From positions 9,858,001 to 9,922,000 of the forward strand of contig AP026543.1 in NCBI GenBank assembly GCA_026075535.2: a DNA stretch of 64,000 bases. Direction: 5' to 3'. The notes under the pieces were generated by a model. The model did no database searches. It saw nothing but the letters and a program-made list of their open reading frames with translations, and was not told where the DNA came from. Origin of the DNA: Tricholoma matsutake. Lineage: Eukaryota; Basidiomycota; Agaricomycetes; Agaricales; Tricholomataceae. Each line of letters opens with the position of its first letter. The first letter of the stretch is position 1. A program made the position numbers and the translations under genes. Positions 22,570 through 34,187 of the stretch are shown here, piece by piece.

Positions 22570-24647
22570 TAGGGATGCCGAAGTTCGGTTCGGTCCGGTT
22601 CTCTGAGCTATTTCTCCGAACCGCGAACCAGAACCAGGCAGCAAGGAGGGGTAGCCAGAACCGCGAACCAGAACCGAGAGAACCGAGTTCGGCAGGTTCG
22701 GTTCAGGTTCGAACGAGGTTCGAACCGTAGAACCTAGTTAGCAAAAAAAAAAAAATCTCACATATGAATTTGAGGAACAAGAACAGAAGCGGGTGAGCAG
22801 ACACTTGCAGACCTCACACCAATGGCCTTTCTTGATCGTGTTATCTGGAGTCAACTTCGGGGCACGTTGTGACTTACTGGGCGATCAGTTTCTCTTTGTT
22901 CTCGCAGACGCTCGTATTCATCAACTTGGTCTTCACCCTCCTCTTCATCACCATTTGCCTCGTCATCACTGTCGACAGTTGCAGCTTTTTTTGCTCGTTT
23001 CTTTGCCCATGCTTTTGGCTTGGGCGCTGACTTCGAGGTTGCTGGCGCTTTTGGCTTGGGTGCTGACTCGGAAGTTCGTGCTTTAGTGGTAGCTGATTTT
23101 TTGCACTTCCCACCTATTTCTTCTGTATCCTCAGGATCGGATGTTTGGTCATCCTCCCCGGAAACTATACCTGCCGCAGCTTTTGCTTTCCTGGATGGCT
23201 TGATCACACGTCGTTGGCCAACAATGACCTCCGCTGCAACCGCACCAGCAGCCTTCAGGCGTTTCATAGCTTCCAAAGGGTAGGGTCAATATTACCATAA
23301 ATGTCAAGAACGCCCAATGCACTTTTGGAAGACGGTCCCGCGGTTATAGACGCCCTGTCATTTGGTCTCAACTTGCCTGTTGCAGGAGCGATTGGTGTCT
23401 CGTCGTCACCAGAGTTATACCACCTAATATCATTTGCATCTTTCAGCTTGCCATCAGCACCTACAGCACAATTCTCAGAAGCCATGCTAGGAGGGAATAA
23501 GGAGAAAAGTTTTTTCTTCAATTATTTGAACAGTCAAACTATTACTCCAATTTACAGGCACTGATGGAAATGTATATTACTTTCAATCCCAACTTGGACA
23601 TTTATGGCTTGAAAACCCCGTGTCATTCATAGTGTAGGTAGTGTTTACAGGTCCAGTTCAGTCTGGTTTTTTATGTCTAAATGGGGCAACTGCAACTGCA
23701 ACCAGTCCAAAACTGACCCAGATATTGCTGAACTGCAACCGGACCGCATAGGACCGGTCCATATCAGTCCATGGACCAAAAAAAACCAGTTTGAACCAAC
23801 TTTTTGCTGTAAAATTTGTTGTACCAATATAACCCATATACTTCTCGACAACTATTAATTGGACTATCTTTCCATTACACAAGCAGTTGGATATTGTAAT
23901 TCCCCGGTGACAGGTCCAACTTTTAAGAGATTTCATCAAGATCTGACAGAGATATGACCGAAACAAAAGTACATTGTATTCCATGTTGTAGTTTGTAGTT
24001 TGTAGTTACAACTTGTTAGGGCTGTTAAATGAATCAAATACACATGGTATAGATGTTTATGTATGTTATTCCTTTGCCTTGGATAATGTCCAATTGTGCC
24101 CAACATTTTTGTAGCACAAGGTATAAACAGTACAGTCACAGCTGCTCAAATGACATCAAAATACTCACATCAAAATGTATTTTGTCATATCTCTCTCAGT
24201 TCTCAACCGTTTTTGATGGTCCAGGGAGCGAAATTGAAGCCATTATGTGTGGGAATCAGGGAGTATAGTGTACGTGACCTATAAACCGGTTGAAACCGGT
24301 TCGGATCGGTTTTCATCGGTTCAATGATATTTGTCAAAGCAAAAGACTGGCAACTGGACTGCAAAAGACCGGTTCTATAAATAGCCACCTGACGAACCGG
24401 ATTTTGGTTCAGTTCAGTCCGGTTTCGGTCTTTTTCCGGTTCGTAGGACCGGACCTTTAAACACTAAGTGTAGGTTCTTGGTTCAAACATGTTTGAACCG
24501 AGTTCATATAGATCCTGGAGGCCCCAAACCTGCAACCGAACCTACTGGTGAAAGACAGAACCAGAACCAGACTGAACCAGAACTGCAGGTCCGGTTCAGG
24601 CATTTGAGGTTTGAACCTAGGTTCTGAACTGAACTTCAGCATCCCTA
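22570..24647. mobile_element. hAT-superfamily DNA element with perfect 8-bp target duplication
   Basis: Ends are TAGGGATGCCGAAGTTCGGT at 22570 and, on the other strand, TAGGGATGCTGAAGTTCAGT ending at 24647. The identical octamer CAAACCAT lies immediately outside both ends (22562-22569 and 24648-24655). TAGGG-type termini plus an 8-bp duplication are diagnostic of hAT elements. Subterminal regions (22590-22735 and 23640-24640) are packed with GGTTCGGTT/AACCGGACC words, as expected of hAT transposase-binding arrays. There is no recognisable hAT transposase inside, so it looks non-autonomous. Confidence 0.88.
22851..23521 (-). pseudogene. Frameshifted basic/acidic ORF inside the hAT element
   Basis: One frame (23521-23264) encodes MASENCAVGADGKLKD...DIYGNIDPTL. 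The next frame (23276-22851) continues with EAMKRLKAAGAVAAEVIVGQ, Lys/Ala/Pro-rich repeats (SAPKPKAPATSKSAPKPKAW) and a strongly acidic DSDDEANGDEEEGEDQVDEY tail. The two overlap by a -1 shift at about 23270, so a frameshift or a missed short intron separates them. There is no catalytic or zinc-finger motif. It may be the N-terminal region of a former transposase or a captured host exon. Confidence 0.5.
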
Positions 24648-24815
24648 CAAACCATGTACAGAATGGCCTAAAAACAAGTTAGTACTACTCATAAAAACCG
24701 AGAAATCCTTTACAGCACTATTCATAATTATATGGAATTCTGATTTGTGAAAACTGAACTTTGGTTATGTTTGGGTGAGACCCCAAATGGTGCTTTCCAC
24801 TTTCATGCAAGCTTC

Positions 24816-25170
24816 ATGCCTCGAAGGTCAGTTTCGTGCGACCTCAAGGCCTCAAGGCCCATATTAGTGCTATACTACGAGCAGCAGTTTACATTGAAGG
24901 AAATCTGTGGCATCCTTTGGGTCCAAAAAAGTCTTGTATACACAACTCTCCATCTTTTCTGAACTTATGGTGTGACATACAACTTGTCTCCATGCTTACC
25001 ACTCAGGTCACCATCGCTTGTTGAATGTCGTTGATATGGCATTTATTCAAGGTCCTCTGGAGCAAAGGCACTGTATATATGTTGATGAAATTCAAGACCA
25101 GCTCTTCAACCTTTGTGGTGTTTGGACTTCCACACCCACAAAAATTTGTATGGTTTTGGTTTAAACAGTG
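24816..25170 (+). pseudogene. Tc1/mariner-like transposase fragment (HTH part)
   Basis: Begins MPRRSVSCDLKASRPI and continues YYEQQFTLKEICGILWVQKS, a helix-turn-helix typical of basidiomycete Tc1/mariner-type DDE transposases (family recalled, not searched). After a TGA at about 24959 the similarity continues in shifted frames (TYGVTYNLS; VDEIQDQLFNLCGV near 25080-25130). The DDE catalytic part is absent. Dead remnant. Confidence 0.6.
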
Positions 25171-25239
25171 CACCATGACTATAGTGGGACTGTTTCAAAC
25201 CCACCCAGTGTTTGAAACCATGTTCAATAACAAGTAGGC

Positions 25240-26270
25240 CAACCTGTCAATTAAACATCAATTAAACATCCAATTAAACTGTATTTTAAACTGTAATTGA
25301 GTAATTGAATAGTGATTGAAGCAGTGATTAAAACAATGAACTGATAATAACACTAATGGAACCAGTAATGTGCACGATCATTGAACTAAACCAAGTTTAA
25401 AACCATGACAAGGAAGGAATAATCAGTGCATTAAATGGGGATTGGAACCCAGATTGAAACTGAGAGAAAGGACACAAGAATCAGAGGTATGGTGTTTGAA
25501 ACTGAGGAATGGACACAAGAATCAGAGGTAGCAGTGTTTGAAACCAAGGAAAGGATGTGAGGATCAGACATATGGTGGATGTTTGAAATAGGGAAAATAG
25601 AGGTCAGATGGTGTTTTAAACCTTCACATGAGTTTTTGTTTTCTTGAGAGGCCGTGCAGGGACATCTTTGTTGGGTCACTCAGGTTCTTTGCACTTGTGA
25701 CTCCCATGGCACAGTTCCGGCAGTTCTGCTTGTGTTTTGGGTGGTGCAGTGGCATTGGGTGCTGGTGGTGTTAAGATAGGAACTTAGTTGCACAAACTAA
25801 GAATAAATACACTCAGTGTTTGTGAGAAGTCAAACAACTGTATTAAATCACCTAAGAATAAAAACACTACGATACACAGCGAGTAAAATAAAGTAGACAT
25901 AGTAGATAGGTATCTTACCTCAGTGTTTGTGAGAAGTCAAACAACTGAGGGAAGATGTGTCGACGAGACTATACAAATACATAAGTAGAAAAGAGCTAAA
26001 CTACAATTAGCAGAACAAAAGAGTAAGCTCTTGTCGAGAGCAGTAAGGAATAGGAAAAGTGAAAGGACATGGAGTACAAGCACAGCAATGCAATATTGTA
26101 GTATGATAGGGTTGTAGAAGGAAACAGCATGAAGAATGTAGACATGGTGTAAAAATAGCATGGCAGCCACTAGCACGAGTGCAGGGTTTCGGGTCTTGCA
26201 TTAGCCTTGCCAATTAAACAGGTGGTAATGGTGGTGGTGCTGAATCTTTCTTGGCTTTCTTCTGACCAGG
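25240..26270. other. Gene-free, repeat-bearing stretch
   Basis: No gene seen. At 25455-25620 a degenerate tandem array of about 35-45 bp units (GACACAAGAATCAGAGGTA, GTGTTTGAAAC) is present. At 25828-25854 and 25920-25946 the 27-bp word beginning CAGTGTTTGTGAGAAGTCAA is duplicated directly. Confidence 0.6.
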
Positions 26271-26276
26271 GTTGTT

Positions 26277-28441
26277 TCATGCAGTAGCATGGGACTTTGC
26301 ACCTTTACTGCTCGGCACAGAATTGGCAATCCCATGATCTACCACTGTAGTGGGGCATGCACCAGCATCCTCAGAGGGGCCAGCCACTGCAGCAGGGTTT
26401 CTCGGAGTGAGGACTGCACCATCTTCCAGGTGCTCTTCCTGTGTGGTGGTGGGCATGGGGCTATCATTCTCCTGGCTAGCAACATTGTTCAATAGTGAAC
26501 TATGGGCAGAATTGTCCTTGTGATTAGGATGTTTCTTCAGTTTGAGCTTTGGTTGATTGTTTGTTATATGGGGGAGCATGTTTCGACAGCTTTCTAAGCA
26601 GCATCTGATGAGGCCAGAACAGGAGGTGGATCATTGGTGTTGTCAGCAGGGTTTTCTGGGAGTGAGGACTGCACCATCTTCCAAGTGCTCTTCCTGTGTG
26701 GTGGTGGGCACAGGGCTATCATTCTCCTGGCTAGCAACATTGTTCAATGGTGAACTATGGGCAGCAGCATCCTTGTGATTAGGTGAGGCCAGAACAGGAG
26801 GTGGATCATTGGTGTCATTGCTGGGGTGTAGGATTGGAGGAGAGGAAGTGCAGATTGGAGAGTGGAGAATTCTACTGTCCTCCTTGCTGGCTTTGGCAGC
26901 CAGGACCATGACAATGGACAGTGCCAGGCTGTGCTGAGGCTGAGTCATCCTCATCATCCTAAGTGTCATCCACAGCTGTGAGATCCTGCATGATGGTGTC
27001 CTGACGAGTTGCTGTCATTTGGATGATTTTGCCTTTTGGGCAGAACTGGAATGGATTCTTCAACTTCATCAAGGACATGAAATATTCAGTGAGACTGTAT
27101 ATTTTGACAGGTTTGTAGGTGTCAGGGGCCTTCAACACCAATGGGGGTTTGAATTTATTGGTGTTGAAGAAGTTGTTAGGGCAGGTTGAGATGTCAGTCC
27201 AAGAGGCTGAGGGCATTTCTTTGTCTGCAGGCCACAAGAAAGCTATCAATATAATTAGATAAAGCAGTGCACAATGTAAGATTGGTGCTAACCCCAAAGA
27301 ACCATGAGATAGTCCTTGTGAACCTGTAAGACCTGCAAAGTGTTACCTGAAGGTGACATCAAGTCAATGATCAGAAATAATGGAAGGCCAGTGTCATTTT
27401 TGGGAATCTGGGTGGACATCTCCTTCAATTTGCTGTCAAAATGATCAGTCCAGACTATTGGTTTTGTAGATTTACATACATATGTGGAAGCAATTTGTCA
27501 GCATGATTCATCCACGCTGTGGAGAATGCATCACTGTTTTCTAGTTCATGTTCAATGTCAGACTTTGTATGAGCATTATATCTGCTGTATATCCTACATA
27601 TCTTAGGTGAGCATGAGCACCTGTTGAGATATGTATGCAGTTACTCACGTTCCACATTCAACTCCATCATTTTCATCATGAAATGCATATGAAAGCATCA
27701 AGGCAGCTGAGCCAAGATGGCCATCACAGCATACCTGGTTGAGAGACTGGGTCATAAGCAGAGGAAACTACTCTTGATTGCTGAGGTACCATAAGCATCC
27801 AGAGTATAGAGATACAATGATACACATGTATGGATGTCACCTGTGAGACCCTTCAACTTTGCTTTCCAAACCATTTGATCAGTTGCATCCCAAAGCTGTT
27901 TGAGGGCTTGATTACATGCCCCACCAGCATCGAGACTGCTACGCTCCTGGATCAAGTGTGCAAGTGTCATCAGCTCTGCCTTATTTTCTTGAGAAAAAAG
28001 ATCCCATGCAGAAACCTCACTGCCGAAAATGAATTGCACACAGGAGTTTCCTGATGGCAGTGGCATCTTTCTTCTCAGCACAAGTGTTAGGTGCAGATGC
28101 ATGCAGACCACTTCCACCAGACTTCTTCATCTTGTTATTAACATGGTTTGTGAAATGTCTCATTATTGCCTGTGGTTGAGTGTAGTGAACAAACATTGTC
28201 TACTGCATGCGAGTTGCACATGCCACATCCCAATCCCCTTCTGCGATGTCCTCATCTGTTGATAGTGCATTAGACCCTGTGAATAGTTCATTTTCATGTA
28301 TCTCCTTGAGTGTGTCTTTTTTCCATTTCATGACCTCCTTGCAGTGTCCTGCCAGCTTGGGATCAACCTCATGAACATAGGATTCAAAAACTGGGAGGAG
28401 GCTGGTGAGATATTTGGTCTGCTCTGGGGAAAATCAAAATT
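26277..28441 (-). pseudogene. Unrecognised basidiomycete gene, decaying
   Basis: Minus-strand blocks in order: TKYLTSLLPVFESYVHEVD (near 28420), a Lys/Glu-rich helix ending CATRMQ (near 28200), SEVSAWDLFSQENKAELMTL (near 28020) with LKQLWDATDQMVWKAKLKGL, and DKEMPSASWTDISTCPNNFF (near 27220). A Pro/Ser-rich low-complexity tail (26969-26277) follows. I recall this organisation from hypothetical proteins of mushrooms; the function is unknown. Stops and frame changes between blocks are partly introns of about 50 bp and partly decay. The tail contains a 140-bp internal duplication. It lies downstream of, and co-oriented with, the gene split by element A. Confidence 0.45.
26391..26785 (+). repeat. 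About 140-bp direct repeat
   Basis: 26391-26531 and 26644-26785 are near-identical (shared GTGAGGACTGCACCATCTTC and CATTCTCCTGGCTAGCAAC). The flanking GGCCAGAACAGGAGGTGGAT also occurs twice (about 26613 and 26787), so the duplicated unit is larger, about 175-250 bp. Confidence 0.85.
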
Positions 28442-28881
28442 TTGTGGGTTTCAAGCCACAAGCCATGAGTAGATGAGGGAGAAGTCCAATGCAGGTGGAG
28501 AGTTAGTAGTATGAAACAATGTATAAATATCAGGATGATGGACCTCCACATTTATTGTGGGCCCAACAAGCCCAACATGAGTGTGGTCAAGGCAACACCT
28601 GCCTGTTTTGGACAGTGAACCAGTTTCAGGTTTTGGACAATGGCCCAGTTTTGAACATCAACACTAATATCTCCATGGTTATTATATACATACAACCTAC
28701 AGAAATATCAGCACTGTCACAACATAAGGTAAGGAAGCATACCATAAATTTAAAGTGGGAGGAGTGCAGAAACATTGTAAAAGATTCCTGGCTGTGGATC
28801 TAGCACAGTGATTTTTGGAGGGTCAGGGAGGCAATATAGTGAACATATGTGTGACAGCCGACAAGGAACAATAGGTGGTCA

Positions 28882-29851
28882 TCAAAAATAATTATAGAAA
28901 AATTCCATGTAGAACTGTGTGATTGCATTCTCAAGGTTGTCCATCTCCTTCTCCTTCCAATGGAATTCTTCAGTTTTGATGATTGACAGAACTTCTCCTT
29001 GCCATTCCATCATGAGCCTCTTCAGTGCATGTAAATACAATGCCTTATCCTCTGAATTGATGTCTGCCAGGCCATGATTTGCCATGCCTAAATCAGCAAC
29101 AAGGAGAGAGTGTGAGCTGCACCCAGAAAAGCAGGCTGATACAAGAGTTTGACAGTCTTGCTCTGTGCTGGTAGTAGTGTGCGAGTCTAGAGCCAAAAAC
29201 TCAAATCAGAAATTCAGCTCAGCAAGCTCCCAAAGTATCTCCTCATGCTCAGCATAAGTCAATGTTGTAATGACTGACCCATTCCACTTTGGCTCTCCTT
29301 TCTCCAATCCCACAAGTGTTACATCTTCAGCCTCAATGCAATTCTGTAAGAAATCCATTGCATGCACCCAGAGCTGACTGCTCTTTGTGTCTGTCTTTTG
29401 GTCTGATTTCTCCCCCATTTTTCTGTATGAAGACTCATAGGTCAAAATGTCCTGCCAGACAGCAGTGGGCATTGGCATGGCAGTGGAGTTCTTTGAGCTA
29501 ACCGAATACATGAATGCTGTGTGATACTTGAGCCATGTCATAAAATACACCTCTCAACGTTCAATACTTTGAGCATGGACCAACATCACTGGCTCTGGGA
29601 AGATGTACCCTAAATCTCCAGGGCTGACGTTGTCATAGACAAAGCATGCATCTTTGAAGTTAAAGTCTTCACAGGCATGATGCCAGCTTGGAATGGCAGG
29701 TGGAAAGATTGGGCTTGTAGGATCTTGGAACTTATCCTGGCCATCAGACCGAGCCTGCTGCTTGTTCTTTGGCTTGTTGTGATCTGGTAAAGACTGTTAG
29801 TTGCAACCAGTAAAAATATATACAATAAGACATACACAGAGTGCAACATTG
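28882..29851 (-). pseudogene. 3' part of a host-like gene split by element A
   Basis: Continues the gene at 35899-37007. After the element, the minus strand reads an apparent intron of about 50 bp ending AACAG, then PDHNKPKNKQQARSDGQ and YDNVSPGDLGYIFPEPVMLV (near 29640-29590). An in-frame TGA (near 29551, after QSIER) follows, then YFMTWLKYHTAFMYSV (29540) to AEHEEILWELAELNF (29206), and a last exon with ADLGMANHGLADINSEDKAL (29196-28882). The blocks match a family of basidiomycete hypothetical proteins that I recall without known function. Besides the retrotransposon, the TGA indicates decay. Confidence 0.55.
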
Positions 29852-30277
29852 TATAAGGGCAACCTAAGCCTCTAGCAAAGGGAAATCCGAAGTTAAAATT
29901 ATACTACATAATACAGGCATTGGGGGCGCACCTAGCAAAGGGAAATCCGAAGAGAAAACTCTAAGGATCCCCTTGCTGATGCCCAGTATATGTGAAGACG
30001 ACAAAAATCAAATATAACCTAAAAATAGAAAAAGGCGGAGATAGGTGGATCAAGGCCGCCGAATGACATCATACCAAGGGGTATGTGTCGGAAGGGGTAC
30101 TCCGCCTCTAAATATAAAAGTGTCAACATATACAAACATGATAGCAAGGGAAAATTAGTAATAAAATCCGGAAAAATCATAGAAAATAAAGAATAGAAGG
30201 AAATGAGGTGGGGAAAAATATGGGACGAACATAAAAAATAGGAAAAACACACAGGGCACCCCCTTAGTCCCCTTACA
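29852..30277 (-). repeat. Element A 3' LTR
   Basis: 426 bp. The long frame MCFSYFLCSSHIF... across it is only an open stretch of LTR sequence, not a gene. Confidence 0.93.
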
Positions 30278-30288
30278 TCACCCCCTCT

Positions 30289-33200
30289 CTAAGATGCATC
30301 GCCCCGATGCATTCGAAATCGTATACGACCAAAGTCCGTGACTTGAATGCGACGCGGTGCAGCAGTGTGCCGTCGGTGGAATTCCTTGATTAACCGAGGG
30401 GCATTTACGTCAGACTCTTCGACCCATGAGTTCTCCTCATACCCATAACCCTTCCAATGTACCAAATACTGGAGTTTTCCTCGACGCAAACGGCTGTCCA
30501 AGATTGACTCGACTTCATATTGGGGTTCTCCCTCGATCACTGTAGGTGGTGGTGGTGGGTGTGAATGGCATCCCGGGAACGGATCTGGGGGAGCTGGAAG
30601 CAATTTGACGACATGGAAGACGGGATGGAGTCTGGACATGGAGGCTGGGAGGCATAGACGATAGGCATGTGTTCCAACGCACTTGACAATGGGGAAAGGT
30701 CCCAAGAAGCGATGAGCGAGTTTCTTGGATGGACGTGTAGTGGAGATGTCACTGGAGTCAAGATAAACTCGATCACCAACCTTGTACTGAGGGGTTGGGG
30801 AGTGGCGCTGGTTGTAAAATTGCGCCATGTCGTCCTTCGCCTTTGCTAAGGCTGCCCTTGCCTCCTCCAAGCTATCCCTCATGCGTTCTGTGAACTCATT
30901 CACTGTCTCGATGTGTGAGGGAGTTTGGCGAGGTTCAAATCCCATGCGTGGATGTCGTCCAGTGTCTAAGAGGAAAGGGGTCTGTTGAGTGGAAGCATGG
31001 ACATGGTTGTTGTATCCGAACTCGGCCAAAGGAAGGAGATCATCCCAATCGTCCTGGCGTTCATTGACAAAGAGGCGGATGTACTGCTCCAGTTCCTGGT
31101 TGACTCGCTCCGTCTGGCCATCAGTTTGTGGGTGATAAGCAGTTGAAGCGAGGAGTTTGATCCCCAGGAGTCGGTACAGCTCACGAGTGAACTCTGCCAT
31201 GAACTGAGGGCCACGATCCGAGAGGAAGGCACCAGGAAGTCCATGTAACTTCCACACGTGGTGGAGGTAGAGTCGAGCGGCACCTAGGGCACTGACAGTG
31301 GTGTGAGTGGGGATGAAGTGAGCGCGTTTTCCCACTGAGTCAACTGTGCACATCACCACATCAAACCTGTTTGACTCTGGCAATTCCACCACAAAGTCGA
31401 CGCTGACGACATCCCAACAACTCTCTGGAACAGGAAGAGGGTGTAGCTCACCAATAGGCTTGCGATGAGGGACCTTGGTGCGTAAGCAAAGGTCACAAGT
31501 GCGACAATACTGACCAATGAGCCGTGACATTTGTGGCCACCAATAGTTCCGTGAGGTGAGCTCCAAGGTCTTCCAGCGTCCGGGGTGGCCAGCAATCTGT
31601 GAGTCATGGTGTTGGGATAGGATGCGCCGGCGAAGGTCTGGGTCATTGGGAACATAGATGCGATCCCTGAAATACAACAAGTCCTCCTTTTCAGCCCACT
31701 CTGCCGCACGTAAGGAAAGGGTCGATCCCTTCCTCAGTTCTTTAACAGCTCGGGCGACAACATCCTCATGTAAACCGCTACGGTTTGCGCGACGAATGTC
31801 ACGTAGAATGTCCCGCTCCTCGCCCTGGGGTACGATGCCTTCCAGTGCCCAAATGGTGAACAGGTCTGGCTGCAACAGCACAATGTTTTGGTTGTCACCG
31901 CTGCCATCCCCATGGTCTGCACGTCGGGATAGGGCATCGGTCTTCCCCATGCTGCGACCCAGACGGTGGTGCAAGGAGAAGTCGAATCTAGATAGATACA
32001 GGGACCAACGAGCTTGACGACGGTTCAATTTCTTGGCCGTCATGAAGTACTCGAGGTTCTTGTGATCTGTCCAAATTTCCACCTTGTGTTGGGCACCCTC
32101 GAGGAAGTGTCGCCACTCCTCAAGCGCACGCATTATCGCCAACATCTCCTTGTCATGGATCTCGTAGTTTCTCTCTACAGCACTAAGGCTTTTGGAGTAG
32201 AACGCAACAGGATGCCACTTCTGGTCCTCCGGAGACTGCTGAGACAACACAGCGCCCGTCGCAAAGTCAGAACTGTCGGCTTCTACACGAAAAGGACGCG
32301 AATCGTCAGCAAAGGTAAGGATCGGAGCGGAAGTGACCATCTCCTTAAGCTTTTCGAATGCCTCCTGTTGTGCATTATCCCACCTCCATGCCTCCTTTCC
32401 TGTCAAGTCGAACAGCGGTCGTGCATGATGTGAGAAATCCTTGATAAAACGCCGATAAAAATTGATGAAGCCCAGGAAAGACTGCACCTCCTTCTTGTTC
32501 GTGGGCGTAGGCCAAGCTGTGACCCCATTTACCTTGATAGGATCCATCTCCACTTGACCCTCCGAGATAATCAGGCCGAGGTACTCGATCTTGGTCCTTT
32601 CGAACTCGCATTTGTCCTGACGAAGGTAGAGTTTGTACCATCGAAGTCGCTCTAGGACGAGGCGCGTGATGCGACGGTGCTCTTCAACCGTGCGAGTGAA
32701 GATGAGGATGTCATCGAGATAGATGCAGACAACGCCTTCGAGGATGAGGTCATGGAAGATGTCGTTCATCATGGTCTGAAAGGTGGCAGGGCTATTAGTA
32801 AGGCCAAAGAACATGACAAGCGGTTCAAAAAGACCACGGTTGGTACGAAAGGCTGCCTTCCACTCATCTCCCTCCTTTATCCTCACATTATTATAGCCCC
32901 AACGGACATCGAGCTTGGTGAAGTATCGGGCTCCACAGAGCTGGTTTACGAGTTCGGAGATGAGGGGTAGTGGGTAGCGATTTTTGACCGTGATGTTGTT
33001 GAGTCTTCTGTAGTCTTGAACCGGTAGAAGTGAGCCATCCTTCTTCTTGACAAAGAAAAAGGGAGAGGCCATGGGTGACTTCGATGGTCGAATACGTCCA
33101 GAGGCCAGGTGCTCGTCGATGAACTGGTCAAGCTGCCGTTGTTCCTCTGGAGAGAGAGGATAGACCTTGCAGGATGAAGGGGTTGCGCCGGGGGTGAGTT

Positions 33201-34182
33201 CGATCGCGTGATCCCATGGCTTACGCGCAGGAAGAGAGTCGAATGACTCCTTGGAGAACACGTCTTCAAACTCATGGAGATGAGGGAGTAAGGAGTTAGT
33301 AGAGGATTTAGCAGCGTTGTTTTTGTGGAAGGCCTCGGCAAGGCGTTGGGATATGTTCGATGTGGCACACACCTCATGCGATGAGCGAATCGCAGTGTAG
33401 AAGATCCGATCACCCTCCTCCACTTCCTCTGGGTCCTCATCATCATCATCCGAGTCCGGCATTAGATCAGGAACCCCTTCCAATTCCACTTCAGGTATAG
33501 GCAGGGGTCCAGCACAACACTTCTGAGTTCGTCGTATTGCCGCCTTCTGTCCACGACGTTCTTGCCTGGCTTCTGTGAAACACGTCCGACAGCGGGATGG
33601 ACATCGGCTCATGGTAACCTCCCTGGTGCGCCAGTCGACCTCCGGGTTATGGTCTCGAAGCCATGGATATCCCAAAATCACCTTTTGCTTTCCTAATTGA
33701 GTGACAGCAAAAAGGGCATGCTCACTATGATCTTTGTAATGGAGAACCAGGTCTGCAACCTCTCGGATGGCACCAGCTTCATTTGGGGATCCATCCACAT
33801 TATATACAGGTATCGGACGTGAGAGTGAGCGAGTATTTAGACGATGTTGTTGTACCAGATGGGAATTGATGAAGAGACCAGTCGCACCAGAGTCCAGGAG
33901 CGCAGAGACACCGAGTATCTGTCCAGTGTCGGTCGTCTGCAGTTCGATGGCTAGGTTTAAGGAATGTGCAGAGGGAGTGGATGCCACAATATACTTGCGT
34001 GGTAGTTTACGCTCCCATGATTTAATTTTGGGATGTGGAGTAGAAGGAGAGATGGGGAGAGCAGGTACGTCTTTAGCCAACTTCAAAGGGTCAGAGAGGG
34101 GAGCAGTCACAGAAATGGATTCATTCTCCGGGGATTCAACTGACAAGACTTCAAAGCGGTTATGGACAGGCAGTGAGGGCAT
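30289..34182 (-). CDS. pol: Element A Pol polyprotein with chromodomain
   Basis: About 1,297 residues from the first ATG (34182); the frame itself opens three codons earlier at a GTG that overlaps the gag stop. Order: aspartic protease (ALLDSGATGLFINS, about residue 97), reverse transcriptase (VCIYLDDILIF, about 490), RNase H (FRVEADSSDFATGAVL, about 631), integrase zinc domain (HHDSQIAGHP...CRTCDLCLRTK, about 860-900), DDE core (WDVVSVDFVVELP, LSDRGPQF, then TERVNQELEQY), a GPF/Y module (FLGPFPIVKCVGTHAYRL), and a C-terminal chromodomain (YEVESILDSRLRRGKLQYLV...HWKGYGYEENSWVEE, about 1220-1275). No stops. The pol frame is -1 relative to gag, so expression needs frameshifting or reinitiation. 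Confidence 0.95.
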   Translation of the reverse strand: MPSLPVHNRFEVLSVESPENESISVTAPLSDPLKLAKDVPALPISPSTPHPKIKSWERKLPRKYIVASTPSAHSLNLAIELQTTDTGQILGVSALLDSGATGLFINSHLVQQHRLNTRSLSRPIPVYNVDGSPNEAGAIREVADLVLHYKDHSEHALFAVTQLGKQKVILGYPWLRDHNPEVDWRTREVTMSRCPSRCRTCFTEARQERRGQKAAIRRTQKCCAGPLPIPEVELEGVPDLMPDSDDDDEDPEEVEEGDRIFYTAIRSSHEVCATSNISQRLAEAFHKNNAAKSSTNSLLPHLHEFEDVFSKESFDSLPARKPWDHAIELTPGATPSSCKVYPLSPEEQRQLDQFIDEHLASGRIRPSKSPMASPFFFVKKKDGSLLPVQDYRRLNNITVKNRYPLPLISELVNQLCGARYFTKLDVRWGYNNVRIKEGDEWKAAFRTNRGLFEPLVMFFGLTNSPATFQTMMNDIFHDLILEGVVCIYLDDILIFTRTVEEHRRITRLVLERLRWYKLYLRQDKCEFERTKIEYLGLIISEGQVEMDPIKVNGVTAWPTPTNKKEVQSFLGFINFYRRFIKDFSHHARPLFDLTGKEAWRWDNAQQEAFEKLKEMVTSAPILTFADDSRPFRVEADSSDFATGAVLSQQSPEDQKWHPVAFYSKSLSAVERNYEIHDKEMLAIMRALEEWRHFLEGAQHKVEIWTDHKNLEYFMTAKKLNRRQARWSLYLSRFDFSLHHRLGRSMGKTDALSRRADHGDGSGDNQNIVLLQPDLFTIWALEGIVPQGEERDILRDIRRANRSGLHEDVVARAVKELRKGSTLSLRAAEWAEKEDLLYFRDRIYVPNDPDLRRRILSQHHDSQIAGHPGRWKTLELTSRNYWWPQMSRLIGQYCRTCDLCLRTKVPHRKPIGELHPLPVPESCWDVVSVDFVVELPESNRFDVVMCTVDSVGKRAHFIPTHTTVSALGAARLYLHHVWKLHGLPGAFLSDRGPQFMAEFTRELYRLLGIKLLASTAYHPQTDGQTERVNQELEQYIRLFVNERQDDWDDLLPLAEFGYNNHVHASTQQTPFLLDTGRHPRMGFEPRQTPSHIETVNEFTERMRDSLEEARAALAKAKDDMAQFYNQRHSPTPQYKVGDRVYLDSSDISTTRPSKKLAHRFLGPFPIVKCVGTHAYRLCLPASMSRLHPVFHVVKLLPAPPDPFPGCHSHPPPPPTVIEGEPQYEVESILDSRLRRGKLQYLVHWKGYGYEENSWVEESDVNAPRLIKEFHRRHTAAPRRIQVTDFGRIRFRMHRGDAS

Positions 34183-34187
34183 ACGAT

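Noticed and set aside
24000..24480. GGTTCGGTT-rich DNA as telomere-like or satellite repeat
   Set aside because: It lies within the exact borders of the hAT element and fits its subterminal array.
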